DNA of 30,480 nucleotides from NCBI GenBank assembly GCA_023412765.1, contig JAEZBX010000097.1:1-30480 (forward strand), written 5' to 3'. The position numbers and the translations under genes are program-made. The notes under the pieces are model-generated. The model saw nothing but the letters and a program-made list of their open reading frames with translations, had not been told where the DNA came from and did not search any database. How positions within the stretch are numbered: position 1 is the first letter of the stretch; every line of letters starts with the position of its first letter. The stretch comes from Bacteroidota bacterium (GTDB taxonomy: Bacteria; Bacteroidota; Bacteroidia; Cytophagales; Cyclobacteriaceae). This document shows, in pieces, positions 8,211-17,074 of the stretch.

Positions 8211-9296
8211 ATGAAGACAAATTTTATCAAGGCCTCGGCTGCTATAGCATTTCTAATTCTGTGTCAGCCCTTGTTCGCACAACAGAACATTACAACCCCC
8301 CGTCCTAGTTTGGCCGCATCAGTTTCACAAACTGTCGGTATTTCTACAGTCACAGTAACTTACTCGCGACCCGCCGTCAAAGAAAGGAAAGTCTGGGGCG
8401 GCCTGGTTCCATTTGGCTGGAATGTTCAGGCATTCGGCTCTGAGCACGATGCACCGTGGCGCGCAGGTGCAAATGAAAACACAGTCATTGAACTTTCTCA
8501 CGCAGCAAAAATTCAGGACAAGGAAGTGCCGGCCGGCTCTTACGGATTATTCTTCGTCATTAATCAGGACAACACAGGAGAAGTAATTCTTTCAAAGGAT
8601 TATAAATCGTGGGGAAATTATGCTTATGATCCTGCCCGCGACCAAATGCGCGCTCCAATACAACCACGTGAAGGAGCATTCACAGAATATTTAACTTATG
8701 ATTTCGTTGCTGCGGACAAAAACTCAACTGAACTCGTATTGAGTTGGGAAAAGAAACAGCTACCTGTGAAGATAACGTTCGCTACCGACGATATCGTGAT
8801 GGCAAATGCAGCAGACGAACTAAAAGGTGCGAAGGCGTTCGATTGGAAAGCGCATGCAAGTGCCGCCAACTATGCGTTGCAAAACAAGGTAAGCCTGGAA
8901 CAAGGGCTCCAATGGGCGAACCGTGCTGTTGCACAAAACAAAAATTTCACGTCCCTCAACATTCAGTCAGGATTACTAAAGGAAATGGGTAAGACAACAG
9001 AAGCGGAAAAGGCGAAGAAAGAAGCCTTAGCGCTGGCAACCGAGATAGAGCTCAATGCATATGGATATGAATTGCTCGGGATGAACCAGCATGACAAAGC
9101 AATTGAAGTTCTTAAGTTAACTACTGAACGTTATCCCAAAAGCGCCAACGCCTGGGATAGTCTTGGCGAGGCTTACGCAGTCAAAGGCGATAAAAAAAGT
9201 GCCATCGCAAACTTTAAGAAGGCCTTGAGCATGAACCCTCCTGAAAATGTTCGTGCTAACTCTGAAAAGTATCTGAAGCAATTTGGAGCATTATAG
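8211..9296 (+). CDS. Secreted DUF2911 protein with TPR repeats
   Basis: A 361-residue exported protein. MKTNFIKASAAIAFLILCQPLFAQ is a signal peptide, which is why the ATG at 8211 is preferred over the upstream ATG at 8124. The DUF2911 domain follows (TVTYSRPAVKERKVWGGLVPFG, WRAGANENTVIEL, AGSYGLFFVI), a Bacteroidota-enriched beta-rich periplasmic domain of unknown activity. The C-terminal third has TPR-type helical hairpins, best seen in NAWDSLGEAYAVKGDKKSAI with the canonical small residues, suggesting protein-protein contacts. A strong terminator hairpin lies 30 bp after the stop, so transcription probably ends here. Confidence 0.9.
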   Translation: MKTNFIKASAAIAFLILCQPLFAQQNITTPRPSLAASVSQTVGISTVTVTYSRPAVKERKVWGGLVPFGWNVQAFGSEHDAPWRAGANENTVIELSHAAKIQDKEVPAGSYGLFFVINQDNTGEVILSKDYKSWGNYAYDPARDQMRAPIQPREGAFTEYLTYDFVAADKNSTELVLSWEKKQLPVKITFATDDIVMANAADELKGAKAFDWKAHASAANYALQNKVSLEQGLQWANRAVAQNKNFTSLNIQSGLLKEMGKTTEAEKAKKEALALATEIELNAYGYELLGMNQHDKAIEVLKLTTERYPKSANAWDSLGEAYAVKGDKKSAIANFKKALSMNPPENVRANSEKYLKQFGAL

Positions 9297-9326
9297 TCGG
9301 TTGCTCAAAATTGCTTTTAAGATTTC

Positions 9327-9350
9327 AGGCCCGGACAGCCCGGGCCTTTT
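9327..9350 (+). terminator. Intrinsic terminator after the DUF2911 gene
   Basis: AGGCCCGG and CCGGGCCT pair perfectly around a 5-nt loop (ACAGC), followed by TTTT. It begins 30 bp after the DUF2911-TPR stop and is the strongest GC-rich hairpin seen in the window. Confidence 0.88.
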
Positions 9351-9540
9351 GTGTTGCAGCCTTAGATTTAAGCGCATTCAATGCCGAAATCACGATTTGT
9401 TAGAAAATGCGATCTGAATTTTCTCAAATTGACAAAGTTGCATTCTAATACAGCCAACTTTTCAGGGAAAAAGGGTTCCTGAAGAGCAGGTCGCCGTTCC
9501 ATTTTTTCCTTTCTTTGTGGCCGAAATAAAAACACCTGTA

Positions 9541-10278
9541 ATGAGACTAGTTATTGTTGTAATAGGATTGCTGATGAGCATTACATCTTTCTCTCAGTCA
9601 AAAAAGGAATTGACTGCTGAGGTAAATGCTTTGAAAGCCGAGATTGCGGAGTTAAAAAAACCAAAGGTGGCCGACACCACAACTACCCATCAGAAAGCAA
9701 GCTATGGACTGGGCGTTATAATTGCGTCGAACTTGAAAATGCAGGGTGGCGATTCACTGGACATTGATGTAATCAATATCGCGCTTAAGGATACGTACCT
9801 GGACAAACCTCTTGCTATGGACCGTGAGAAGAGTGCCATGGTTGTCCAAGAGTATATGGAAAGGGCGATGGAACAAAAGGCATTGAAAGCTGAGGCGGAG
9901 AGCAAAGCGTTCCTCGAAGCTAATAAGGCAAAAGAAGGAGTGAAAGTTACAGCCAGTGGCCTGCAATATCAGGTGTTGTCCTCGGGCAATGGGAAAACAC
10001 CTGCGGCAACGGATCGGGTCACCGTTAATTATGTTGGAAAACTGACCGATGGAACTAAGTTCGATAGTTCCTACGATCGTAACGAGCCAGCAACATTCAC
10101 TGTAAACCAGGTTATCCCCGGATGGACTGAGGCATTGCAGTTAATGCGCGAAGGCGATAAATGGATGCTGTTTATACCAAGTAGTCTGGCGTATGGTGAA
10201 CAAGGTGCAGGTGGCGGCCAAATCCCTCCACATGCGACGCTGATATTCGAGGTGGAGCTTTTAAAGGTGAACGAGTAG
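9541..10278 (+). CDS. FKBP-type peptidyl-prolyl cis-trans isomerase, exported
   Basis: A 245-residue periplasmic or lipid-associated folding catalyst of the FkpA/Mip type. MRLVIVVIGLLMSITSFSQ is a signal peptide, so the ATG at 9541 is chosen over the in-frame GTG at 9517. A Lys/Glu-rich coiled coil (KKELTAEVNALKAEIAELKK) comes next, then the FKBP N-terminal dimerisation region (ASYGLGVIIASNLKMQG). The catalytic FKBP domain follows with VTVNYVGKLTDGTKFDSSYDR, VIPGWTEALQLMREGDKW, PSSLAYGEQGAGG and PPHATLIFEVELL, which carry the usual active-site Tyr, Asp, Val-Ile and Trp. The stop codon abuts the stop of the convergent IF-2-N gene with no spacer. Confidence 0.92.
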   Translation: MRLVIVVIGLLMSITSFSQSKKELTAEVNALKAEIAELKKPKVADTTTTHQKASYGLGVIIASNLKMQGGDSLDIDVINIALKDTYLDKPLAMDREKSAMVVQEYMERAMEQKALKAEAESKAFLEANKAKEGVKVTASGLQYQVLSSGNGKTPAATDRVTVNYVGKLTDGTKFDSSYDRNEPATFTVNQVIPGWTEALQLMREGDKWMLFIPSSLAYGEQGAGGGQIPPHATLIFEVELLKVNE

Positions 10279-10980
10279 CTAGCTCGTTAGCCATCTAACA
10301 AATCTGCCCCACACCGATTTAGGTGGTTCCTGCAATTCAGTGGGCGACATTTCCTGTGTTTCTTCCTTAAAAATGCGGACTGCTTTAGTAGGCTGTGCTG
10401 TCTTCACTTTCTTGAGGTAATTCTGTGTGCGACGTTCCTTCCGTAGCTTGTGCTCCTCCTCTCTTTTCTTTCTTGCTTCTCGGGCCTCTTGTTCGCGTTG
10501 CAGTGCAATTGGATTCTTGGAAGGGGTACGACGCGTGTCTCTGGGACGCCTTTCTTTCCTGGGTTCCTTCGGAGGCGAACTGCTTTCGCTCGCAGGCTCA
10601 GATTCCTTTTTCGGACTTTCAGGAAGTTCAATTTTACCCAACACCTTTAGTCCGGACAATTCGATCTTCGGAGCTTTAATTACTTCGACTTTTTCAACAG
10701 GAGATTCACTGTCTGCATTTTCCGTCTGCGGCTCCTCGTTCTTTTCAACACTTGAAATGTGGGTGGCCCCGATGGTGACCTCAGCGTTCTCCTCGCCGGC
10801 GTCATCGACCGAACCTTCAAAGACCATATCTGGTGCAAAATGCCTGGCGGCCAACACAGCGTGATCTTGTAAGACCCGTGTATTCGCTCCGTTGTCTATG
10901 GCAATGTTTTGAGTCGCCAGGAACTCAACAATCTGGTTGGCTCCCACATTGAGCTTTCTGGCAAGTTGTCCAAGCCTCAT
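10279..10980 (-). CDS. Stand-alone IF-2 N-terminal-domain protein
   Basis: A 233-residue soluble protein that begins with a recognisable IF-2 N-terminal domain (MRLGQLARKLNVGANQIVEF, then LATQNIAIDNGANTRV) but has no GTPase or other IF-2 domain. The middle is acidic, followed by a Pro/Ser/Lys/Arg-rich, probably disordered, strongly basic stretch (KERRPRDTRR, KKREEEHKLRKERR) and a short C-terminal amphipathic segment SVWGRFVRWLTS. The ORF is open to 11025, but the ATG at 10980 starts exactly at the domain boundary. The basic tail suggests RNA or ribosome contact; that is inference. It is convergent and abutting with the FKBP gene. Confidence 0.78.
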   Translation of the reverse strand: MRLGQLARKLNVGANQIVEFLATQNIAIDNGANTRVLQDHAVLAARHFAPDMVFEGSVDDAGEENAEVTIGATHISSVEKNEEPQTENADSESPVEKVEVIKAPKIELSGLKVLGKIELPESPKKESEPASESSSPPKEPRKERRPRDTRRTPSKNPIALQREQEAREARKKREEEHKLRKERRTQNYLKKVKTAQPTKAVRIFKEETQEMSPTELQEPPKSVWGRFVRWLTS

Positions 10981-11096
10981 ATGTAATAGCTTATCTTGAA
11001 AAATTGCCCAAATATACGGGGACAAAATGAAAATTAAACAGGTGCAGGGTCATAGCCCGAGCGTTACAATAACTCCAAAGGGTAAGAAAAGTTGCT

Positions 11097-11492
11097 TCAG
11101 GAAACTTTGACCGTACGCGGCAATCGGTTGATCTCTTTTTGTACCTTAAAAATTTCTTCAAGTGGCAAATTGAGCTCCTTGTGGTAAATCCTATAGATAG
11201 TCTGCCATTCCGTTCTATCCATAAAACCATCACCGTTGGCAATTACACACAACCAAGCGATAATGCGTATTTGCTCATTGCGCGAAAGCTTCTTCAATGC
11301 TTTAATGGCCTCCGTTAATAATGTCGATATATCCCTGGATTTCAACAATTCCAGTTGCACGCCAAATTCTTCGACGTCAATGCCTTCAGTTTTGGCCAAC
11401 CACTTTCCAGAAGCGCGCTCATGATCGTTAACATGACCATCTGCATAGATCAGTATGTAGTAAAGATTCGTTAGAACAGCCTTGTAATTCAT
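11097..11492 (-). CDS. TerB-like (tellurite-resistance/DUF533-type) helical protein
   Basis: A 131-residue all-helical cytoplasmic protein. The TerB-fold signature of a helix ending in an acidic metal-binding-like loop appears twice: YADGHVNDHE near residues 16-25 and IANGDGFMDRTEW in the second half. TerB-like domains bind divalent cations and are found in stress or membrane-linked complexes; no other ter genes are nearby, so a tellurite role is not implied. It lies 116 bp upstream of the IF-2-N gene on the same strand and could share its transcript. The start ATG at 11492 begins at the first helix. Confidence 0.7.
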   Translation of the reverse strand: MNYKAVLTNLYYILIYADGHVNDHERASGKWLAKTEGIDVEEFGVQLELLKSRDISTLLTEAIKALKKLSRNEQIRIIAWLCVIANGDGFMDRTEWQTIYRIYHKELNLPLEEIFKVQKEINRLPRTVKVS

Positions 11493-11698
11493 TGAGATTA
11501 GGAGGTTTTCCTTTCTTATTCGAAAAATAATGCCACCCTTAAAACAAGCTGAAAAAGCGGTTTTTTCGCCAGTTCAGTTTCAAAATGGGAAGGATTTTTG
11601 GTTTTGGGTCTAATTCCGGAAAACATCTTCCTCATCCAGACGGCCTAAATTAGCTTTTGAAGTGAGATGGCTCACAATTCTCAACAGGAATAATTTAT

Positions 11699-11706
11699 TA
11701 AATTTG
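11699..11706 (+). promoter_or_regulatory. Candidate -7 promoter box TAAATTTG
   Basis: A perfect TAnnTTTG match that ends only 7 bp before the ATG at 11714. If used, the transcript would have almost no leader, or the real start of the 118-aa gene would lie further downstream. No matching -33 element was found. Confidence 0.35.
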
Positions 11707-11713
11707 TTGCGCA

Positions 11714-12070
11714 ATGTTCATTAGAAATAGAAAACACAATAGGCCGCTCGCAGGGTACGTGCTGGTTCTATTTCTTGTTGCTTCCGCATTTACCCAGTCT
11801 TCAGGTACACTTTCATTTTATGTCATAAAGGCGCTAGGGACCAGCCTCGACAAATCCAAACAAGTAAAGACCTCCGCCCTACAACTTCCTTGCACTGGAA
11901 CTGAGGAAGAAAAGAAAGGTGAACAAAAGTCAGTGGGTCTGTATGTTCATGATGAGGGTGTGCATTCAGAAGTTTACAAACCACAGGTACCTGGACTCTA
12001 TCCAGAACCAAAAATTTCTGGTCGAATTGCAAATCCAATTTTTCTCTTGATCAGGTCGCTGCGGCTGTGA
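11714..12070 (+). CDS. Small exported hypothetical protein upstream of dabAB
   Basis: A 118-residue protein I do not recognise. The N-terminus (RNRKHNRPLAGYVLVLFLVASAF) is basic then hydrophobic, consistent with a signal peptide or anchor. The remaining 85 residues are polar with Pro/Gly-rich stretches (VPGLYPEPKISGR) and one Cys, and end IANPIFLLIRSLRL, a possible membrane-interacting tail. It is 113 bp upstream of dabA on the same strand. It might be an accessory factor for the DAB complex or an unrelated small envelope protein; sequence alone cannot decide. Confidence 0.5.
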   Translation: MFIRNRKHNRPLAGYVLVLFLVASAFTQSSGTLSFYVIKALGTSLDKSKQVKTSALQLPCTGTEEEKKGEQKSVGLYVHDEGVHSEVYKPQVPGLYPEPKISGRIANPIFLLIRSLRL

Positions 12071-12183
12071 TAATTCTCTTTCGCTGACCGCGTTTCACTA
12101 GAATTCAATCAATCCTCTGCTGGAACCCGTCGGTAACTTACTGGCCTGCTTCTTATTTTTTAATCACAAACATTTGCATTTGA

Positions 12184-14727
12184 ATGAGCTTAAACTCGAG
12201 CCAAGAAGAATCATTGGGGGAGTCGCCGACAACCACTAGCCTAGCGGTTTTTGACTTGGCGGAAACCTTAAAAGATTTAAAACATTATTTACCCGCGCAA
12301 CTTGCCTTAAAAGACTTTGTCCATCACAATACACTTCACGCTTTTCAGGGGCTTAAGTTTTTCAATGCACTTAGTCGCGCGTCCGAACTATTTGGATATC
12401 GGGTCACACCTTCGCTGAGAGAATTCCGCGCGTTATACCAATCGAACAGAATACACGATGACATCATCAACCGTGTTATTGAACAAGAAAAAGGTCCGAG
12501 CACAATAGCTGCATGGAGAGAAAAGTTAATAAGTCAAACTTTTTACCCCTCACGCCTTCCCAGAGTTGGTAGACTTCGAGCCAATTGGAAACGACATTAT
12601 CGCATCGATCTTGATTCACTGGTTCATTCGACATTGTTCCGAGTGATTTGCAGCTACCTTGACCAGGGAATTGCGATGTGGAAATTCCCGGTGTCACCAG
12701 GTGGTTTTCTAGCATCCTTGCGGGAACTGGAAAATAACAGTTATACAAGTTTTTTCAGGACGAAACGAGCGACAGATTTTTTGCTTCATAGAACATCGGA
12801 TATTACCACGCTCTTAAAGTTGCTTGTTGGCGACGAATCACTTTATAAACAATACATTTTTGATCAACAGTTTGCCCATCAAGGATGGTCGGGGATGGTT
12901 GCCTCTGTTGAAGATCATCCTGAGTCATTATTGGATGAAAGAACGATCTCCCTACACGACATAATTTATTTTGAGCTGCTGCTGGAAATCGATGCGCTTG
13001 ACTCAACGTTTGGTGAGACGTGGCGTCCACTCGCGAAGAGAATCCGGAAAAAACCATTGGATCCTTTTAGGCCAACCAAAAAAACTGAACTCGACGAAGT
13101 GCTCTCACTTTGGCAACTTGCTCTTGAATGGACCTACTATGATCAGGCACTTTCCGCCATCACGTCACAAAGGCGAAATAATCAGGCAGAAAAAGTAAAA
13201 TCTTTTCAATCGATATTCTGCGTCGACGATCGCGGATGTTCCTTCCGAAAATATCTGGAACTCTTCGACGATGGGTGCGAAACCTTTGGAACACCTGGTT
13301 TCTTTAATGTTGAATTCTTTTTTCAACCAGCGAATGGAAAGTCATACACAAAACTTTGTCCCGCTCCGATAACACCGAAGTATTTGATTAAAGAGAAAGG
13401 TTCCGATGAAAAACAAGACACGGATCTTCACCTGGCAAACCATTCACATACACTTCTGCGCGGGTGGTTGATCACACAAACGATGGGGTTCATTTCTGCG
13501 GTGCGCCTCTTGAAGAATATTTTCCAGCCAAGCGAAAGCCCCGCAGCGGCGTCGTCGTTTAGCCATATGAATAAGGCAGCGGCGCTGACTATTGAAAATA
13601 AAGATAGCAGTGATATCGAAAATGGTCTGCAAATCGGATTTACTATCATAGAAATGGCAGATCGTGTTGAAGGGCTCTTAAGGAGTATCGGATTAATCAA
13701 AAATTTTTCGCCCCTGGTTTACGTCATTGGTCACGGTGCCAGCAGCGTCAACAATCCGCATTATGCCGCTTATGATTGCGGCGCCTGCGCGGGCCGACCC
13801 GGTTCGGTCAATGCAAGAGTAATATGCCATATGGCTAACCATCCTGAGGTACGCTCGCTTCTCCACAGCCGTGGATTGCATATTCCTGATACAACGCGAT
13901 TCATCGGTGGACTTCATGATACTACGCGAGATGAAATTGAATTTTTCGACAAAGAGCGTCTGGACGAAATTTCACTGGCAAAGCACCTTGAGAATAAAAA
14001 CGTATTTAACAAAGCACTGGATGCCAATTCAAAGGAAAGGTCACGACGCTTCGACAATATCAACACGCGTCTACCTTCGGATAAGATCCACGATAAGGTC
14101 AGACTGCGATCCGTTTCTTTGTTCGAACCGCGCCCCGAACTGAACCATGCAACGAATGCGCTATGCGTTGTCGGACGCCGAAGTCTTACAAAAAATCTTT
14201 TCCTCGACCGACGTGCCTTCCTTAATTCTTATGATTACGCGCTCGATCCAAATGGAGATTTGCTCTTCCACGTAATAAAACCTTTGGGACCTGTATGCGG
14301 TGGTATCAACCTGGAATACTTTTTTTCAAAAGTCGACAATCAAAAACTTGGGGCCGGGTCGAAATTACCCCACAACGTAATGGGCCTGTTAGGTGTAGCA
14401 AACGGAATTGAAGGAGACTTACGGCCAGGGCTTCCCATTCAAATGACAGAGGTTCACGATCCAGTCCGACTGCTTCTGATAGTTGAACAACTTCCTCAAA
14501 TCGTACTGGAGGTAATTCATCGATCTCCCGAGGTTTATGAATGGTATGGGAATGAATGGATCCATCTGGCAGTGATTGATCCCAGAGATGGATTAGTACA
14601 CCAGTTTATCAATGGCGAATTCCAGCCCTATCAACCTTTGCAATTGGCACCAATAACAAACGACGTAAAAGGACTCATTGAGTCGACGTCAGAAAACATA
14701 CCTCCACATATCATTAGAGCATCATGA
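12184..14727 (+). CDS. dabA: DabA (DUF2309), inorganic-carbon accumulation subunit
   Basis: An 847-residue soluble subunit of the DAB complex, a carbonic-anhydrase-like protein that works with a membrane partner to convert CO2 to bicarbonate vectorially. The four zinc-site positions known from Halothiobacillus DabA (C351, D353, H524, C539) are all present with matching spacing: C346 and D348 in FCVDDR, H517 in VIGHGAS, and C532 in DCGAC. The flanking HGASSVNNPH and DCGACAGRPG are DUF2309 signatures, and FVHHNTLHAFQ near residues 45-55 is the conserved N-terminal block. The stop overlaps the dabB start by four bases (ATGA), implying translational coupling. In a presumed heterotroph the likely role is supplying bicarbonate to carboxylases at air-level CO2. 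Confidence 0.93.
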   Translation: MSLNSSQEESLGESPTTTSLAVFDLAETLKDLKHYLPAQLALKDFVHHNTLHAFQGLKFFNALSRASELFGYRVTPSLREFRALYQSNRIHDDIINRVIEQEKGPSTIAAWREKLISQTFYPSRLPRVGRLRANWKRHYRIDLDSLVHSTLFRVICSYLDQGIAMWKFPVSPGGFLASLRELENNSYTSFFRTKRATDFLLHRTSDITTLLKLLVGDESLYKQYIFDQQFAHQGWSGMVASVEDHPESLLDERTISLHDIIYFELLLEIDALDSTFGETWRPLAKRIRKKPLDPFRPTKKTELDEVLSLWQLALEWTYYDQALSAITSQRRNNQAEKVKSFQSIFCVDDRGCSFRKYLELFDDGCETFGTPGFFNVEFFFQPANGKSYTKLCPAPITPKYLIKEKGSDEKQDTDLHLANHSHTLLRGWLITQTMGFISAVRLLKNIFQPSESPAAASSFSHMNKAAALTIENKDSSDIENGLQIGFTIIEMADRVEGLLRSIGLIKNFSPLVYVIGHGASSVNNPHYAAYDCGACAGRPGSVNARVICHMANHPEVRSLLHSRGLHIPDTTRFIGGLHDTTRDEIEFFDKERLDEISLAKHLENKNVFNKALDANSKERSRRFDNINTRLPSDKIHDKVRLRSVSLFEPRPELNHATNALCVVGRRSLTKNLFLDRRAFLNSYDYALDPNGDLLFHVIKPLGPVCGGINLEYFFSKVDNQKLGAGSKLPHNVMGLLGVANGIEGDLRPGLPIQMTEVHDPVRLLLIVEQLPQIVLEVIHRSPEVYEWYGNEWIHLAVIDPRDGLVHQFINGEFQPYQPLQLAPITNDVKGLIESTSENIPPHIIRAS

Positions 14728-16592
14728 CTTTCATACTGAAACTTTTCATAATAATTCCTCTGGCTGGTTTTGTAGTCAGTTTATGCATTCCCTCGAAGCA
14801 GGAACGAGCACTTTCATGGGTAGCATACACGACCGCTGGACTTCACCACGCAATGTTCCTGGTTTTTACAGCATGGTGGATCTGGCAGGGAAGTCCTGCT
14901 CTTAACCTTAAAGACATTGTGATCTTCAAAGCTAATTCATATGAATTTTTTATTGATTTTTATTTTGATAAGATCACTGCTGTATACCTGATGGTCGGAT
15001 CTTTTCTCACGTTTCTTGTGGCGATATATAGTCGAAGCTATCTCCACCGTGAAAAAGGGTACAAGCGGTTTTTCAACACAATACTCTTCTTCTATTTCGG
15101 TTACAACATCGTAATCTTTTCAGGTAATCTGGAGACGCTTTTTATGGGCTGGGAGATCCTTGGTATATCATCCTTCCTGCTTATCGCATATTACCGCAAC
15201 CGTTATTTGCCTGTGAAGAACGCTGTAAAAGTGTTTTCAATTTATCGCATTGGTGACGTTGGTATAATTCTGGCAATGTGGATGAGCCACCATCTGTGGC
15301 ACGAGAACATAACGTTTCATAAACTCAGCAACTATGCTGTCGTAAACGCTCAACTGCAAGGCGACAGTCTCATTGGCATTTTTATCTCGTTGATGATATT
15401 GATGTCCGCAATCGCTAAGTCAGCACAATTTCCATTTTCGTTTTGGCTACCGCGGGCAATGGAAGGTCCTACTCCGTCAAGTGCTATCTTTTATGGTGCA
15501 CTGTCAGTTCATATGGGTATTTATATTCTTTTAAGAACATTTCCCTTTTGGGAGCACCAGATCTTTGTGCGGATAGTGATTGGATTAATTGGACTTATCA
15601 CCAGTATTATGGCAACGGGAATCGCCCGTGTACAGTCGTCTGTGAAAAGTCAAATTGCGTACGCATCTATCGCGCAAATAGGATTGATATTCATAGAGGT
15701 CGCAGCGGGTTTGAAAAATTTGGCTTTATGGCATTTCGCTGGCAACGCGTTTCTACGCACATATCAATTGTTGATTTCACCCTCTATTGTGACATACCTT
15801 ATCCGCGAACAGTTCTACAATTTTATCCCTGCGATGCAGGTTCAAAAAGGCTTTTTTTCAAAAAAAATAGAATTCACTTTTTATATGCTCTGTTTGAAAG
15901 AGTGGGGTCTGGATTCTTTAACGTACCGATATCTTTGGAATCCGTTAAAGCGTGTCGGACGCAAACTAGGATTTCTTTCTTTCAAGGGGATTCTATATTT
16001 CTTTGCGCCTGCCTACCTCATTGGAGTTTTTTTCGCTTACAACAAGGAACTTATACCGGCTGGTTTTCAGTCGTATCTGCCCCTGCTTTTCTCATTAATT
16101 GGACTCGCAATGATCATCAAGTCTTTTGTGGAGAGAAGACTTGCTATGCTGAGTTGGATTCTCATCCTGATGAGTCATTTCTGGACCGCATTAGGCGTTA
16201 CATTTAACGAACAATTCGATTTTTACGAGATTCATGTTTATCTCAGTGGTATCACAGTTTCAGGTATTGTTGGTATCATATGCTTGAGATGGGTGGCATT
16301 GCAGGAAAATGAGAGCGGCCTTGAAAAATTTCAGGGCCATTCTTACAAACATCCCAAGGTTGCTTTTGTATTTCTGCTTTCATGTCTCGGTATTTCCGGA
16401 TTTCCCATTTCGCCGACATTCATCGGGGAAGACCTTATACTCACACATATCCATCCCAATCAGGTGTTGTTAGCATCCGTTATTGCTATAAATTTTATCG
16501 TTAACGGTCTTTCCTTAATAAGAATTTATGCACGAATCTTTCTGGGACCTCATGCAAAGTCTATGTATGAGATGGCATATAAATCATCATGA
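14724..16592 (+). CDS. dabB: DabB, NuoL/MrpA-like proton-conducting membrane subunit
   Basis: A 622-residue polytopic inner-membrane protein of the proton-conducting NuoL/NuoM/MrpA family, coupling cation flow to DabA. About fourteen hydrophobic helices are visible. The family's key charged residues are present: Glu144 in MGWEILGISS and Lys232 in AKSAQFPFSFWLP. AMEGPTPSSAIFYGALSVH at 245-263 departs from the NuoL form (PVSALIHAATMV), as expected for DabB. No complex I genes flank it, and the ATGA overlap with dabA fixes the assignment. It is longer than the roughly 550 residues I would expect for DabB. Downstream is a long gene-free region. Confidence 0.9.
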   Translation: MTFILKLFIIIPLAGFVVSLCIPSKQERALSWVAYTTAGLHHAMFLVFTAWWIWQGSPALNLKDIVIFKANSYEFFIDFYFDKITAVYLMVGSFLTFLVAIYSRSYLHREKGYKRFFNTILFFYFGYNIVIFSGNLETLFMGWEILGISSFLLIAYYRNRYLPVKNAVKVFSIYRIGDVGIILAMWMSHHLWHENITFHKLSNYAVVNAQLQGDSLIGIFISLMILMSAIAKSAQFPFSFWLPRAMEGPTPSSAIFYGALSVHMGIYILLRTFPFWEHQIFVRIVIGLIGLITSIMATGIARVQSSVKSQIAYASIAQIGLIFIEVAAGLKNLALWHFAGNAFLRTYQLLISPSIVTYLIREQFYNFIPAMQVQKGFFSKKIEFTFYMLCLKEWGLDSLTYRYLWNPLKRVGRKLGFLSFKGILYFFAPAYLIGVFFAYNKELIPAGFQSYLPLLFSLIGLAMIIKSFVERRLAMLSWILILMSHFWTALGVTFNEQFDFYEIHVYLSGITVSGIVGIICLRWVALQENESGLEKFQGHSYKHPKVAFVFLLSCLGISGFPISPTFIGEDLILTHIHPNQVLLASVIAINFIVNGLSLIRIYARIFLGPHAKSMYEMAYKSS

Positions 16593-16799
16593 GAGGGTTA
16601 TGAATTGTGCATAAAATGGTGGACAAGTTGTGGAGTTCTTTTTCTAAAAAAATTTGCTATCAGTCAATGATCAAAGTACCTTCATATCACTAAGTCGCTT
16701 TTTTAAAGAATTGATCAGATAGACCCGGTAAACAAAATTTTATTTCCTACGGGATGTAAAAACAAAAAAGCTGGGGAGAGAAGATTGTGTCAAAGAGAA

Positions 16800-16970
16800 A
16801 TTTTCCTTCGGGAGGATGAACAATGACACGAGGCAGAGTGGGGCTGTCGCAAGGTAGTCAAACAATGTCTTATTCTTTGAAAGGCACTCAGGATTGAACA
16901 TTGGCTCCGGCTGATGTCTAATTAAGACGGGAAGCTCTCAAGAAATTGACGGGTTTCCCGTTTTTTCTTT
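16800..16970 (+). ncRNA. Candidate structured small RNA or dabB 3' UTR element
   Basis: The segment starts with a seven-pair stem (ATTTTCC / GGAGGAT, two G-U pairs) closed by the very stable cUUCGg tetraloop. It includes a short GTCT/AGAC stem and ends in a hairpin plus U-tract. A second partner for the terminator's right arm, ACGGGAA at 16927-16933, could compete with it. No known RNA family was recognised. It may be an independent sRNA or simply the 3' end of the dabAB transcript. Confidence 0.3.
16949..16970 (+). terminator. Terminator-like hairpin with U-tract downstream of dabB
   Basis: ACGGG-TTT-CCCGT followed by a run of T with one C. The stem is short (5 bp) with a tight loop, but the T-tract is strong. 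It lies about 357 bp after the dabB stop, on the plus strand. Confidence 0.6.
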
Positions 16971-17056
16971 TAGGCCAAGAACAAATTGTTTTAACTCACA
17001 GTACACCCGAAAAATCGAGGACCGTAATCACAAAATTGTAAGTGAAGTGACCTACG

Positions 17057-17074
17057 ATACCATACCATACCATA
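17057..17074. repeat. Short ATACC tandem repeat
   Basis: Three consecutive ATACC units plus ATA in the region between dabB and the amine oxidase-like gene. It is too short to assign a role. Confidence 0.5.

Noticed and set aside
10427..10864. A 145-aa plus-strand ORF opposite the IF-2-N gene
   Set aside because: Ser/Phe-rich composition is the antisense of Lys/Glu-rich codons in the real gene; no domain is visible.
11097..11492. Tellurite-resistance operon member
   Set aside because: Only a lone TerB-like fold is present, with no terC, terD or related genes nearby.
15443..16207. A 254-aa plus-strand ORF inside dabB
   Set aside because: It is an out-of-frame shadow; dabB in the other frame has full family motifs.
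14724..16592. Complex I subunit NuoL
   Set aside because: No other nuo genes are present, it overlaps dabA, and the SALIHAATMV block of NuoL is replaced by a DabB-like sequence.
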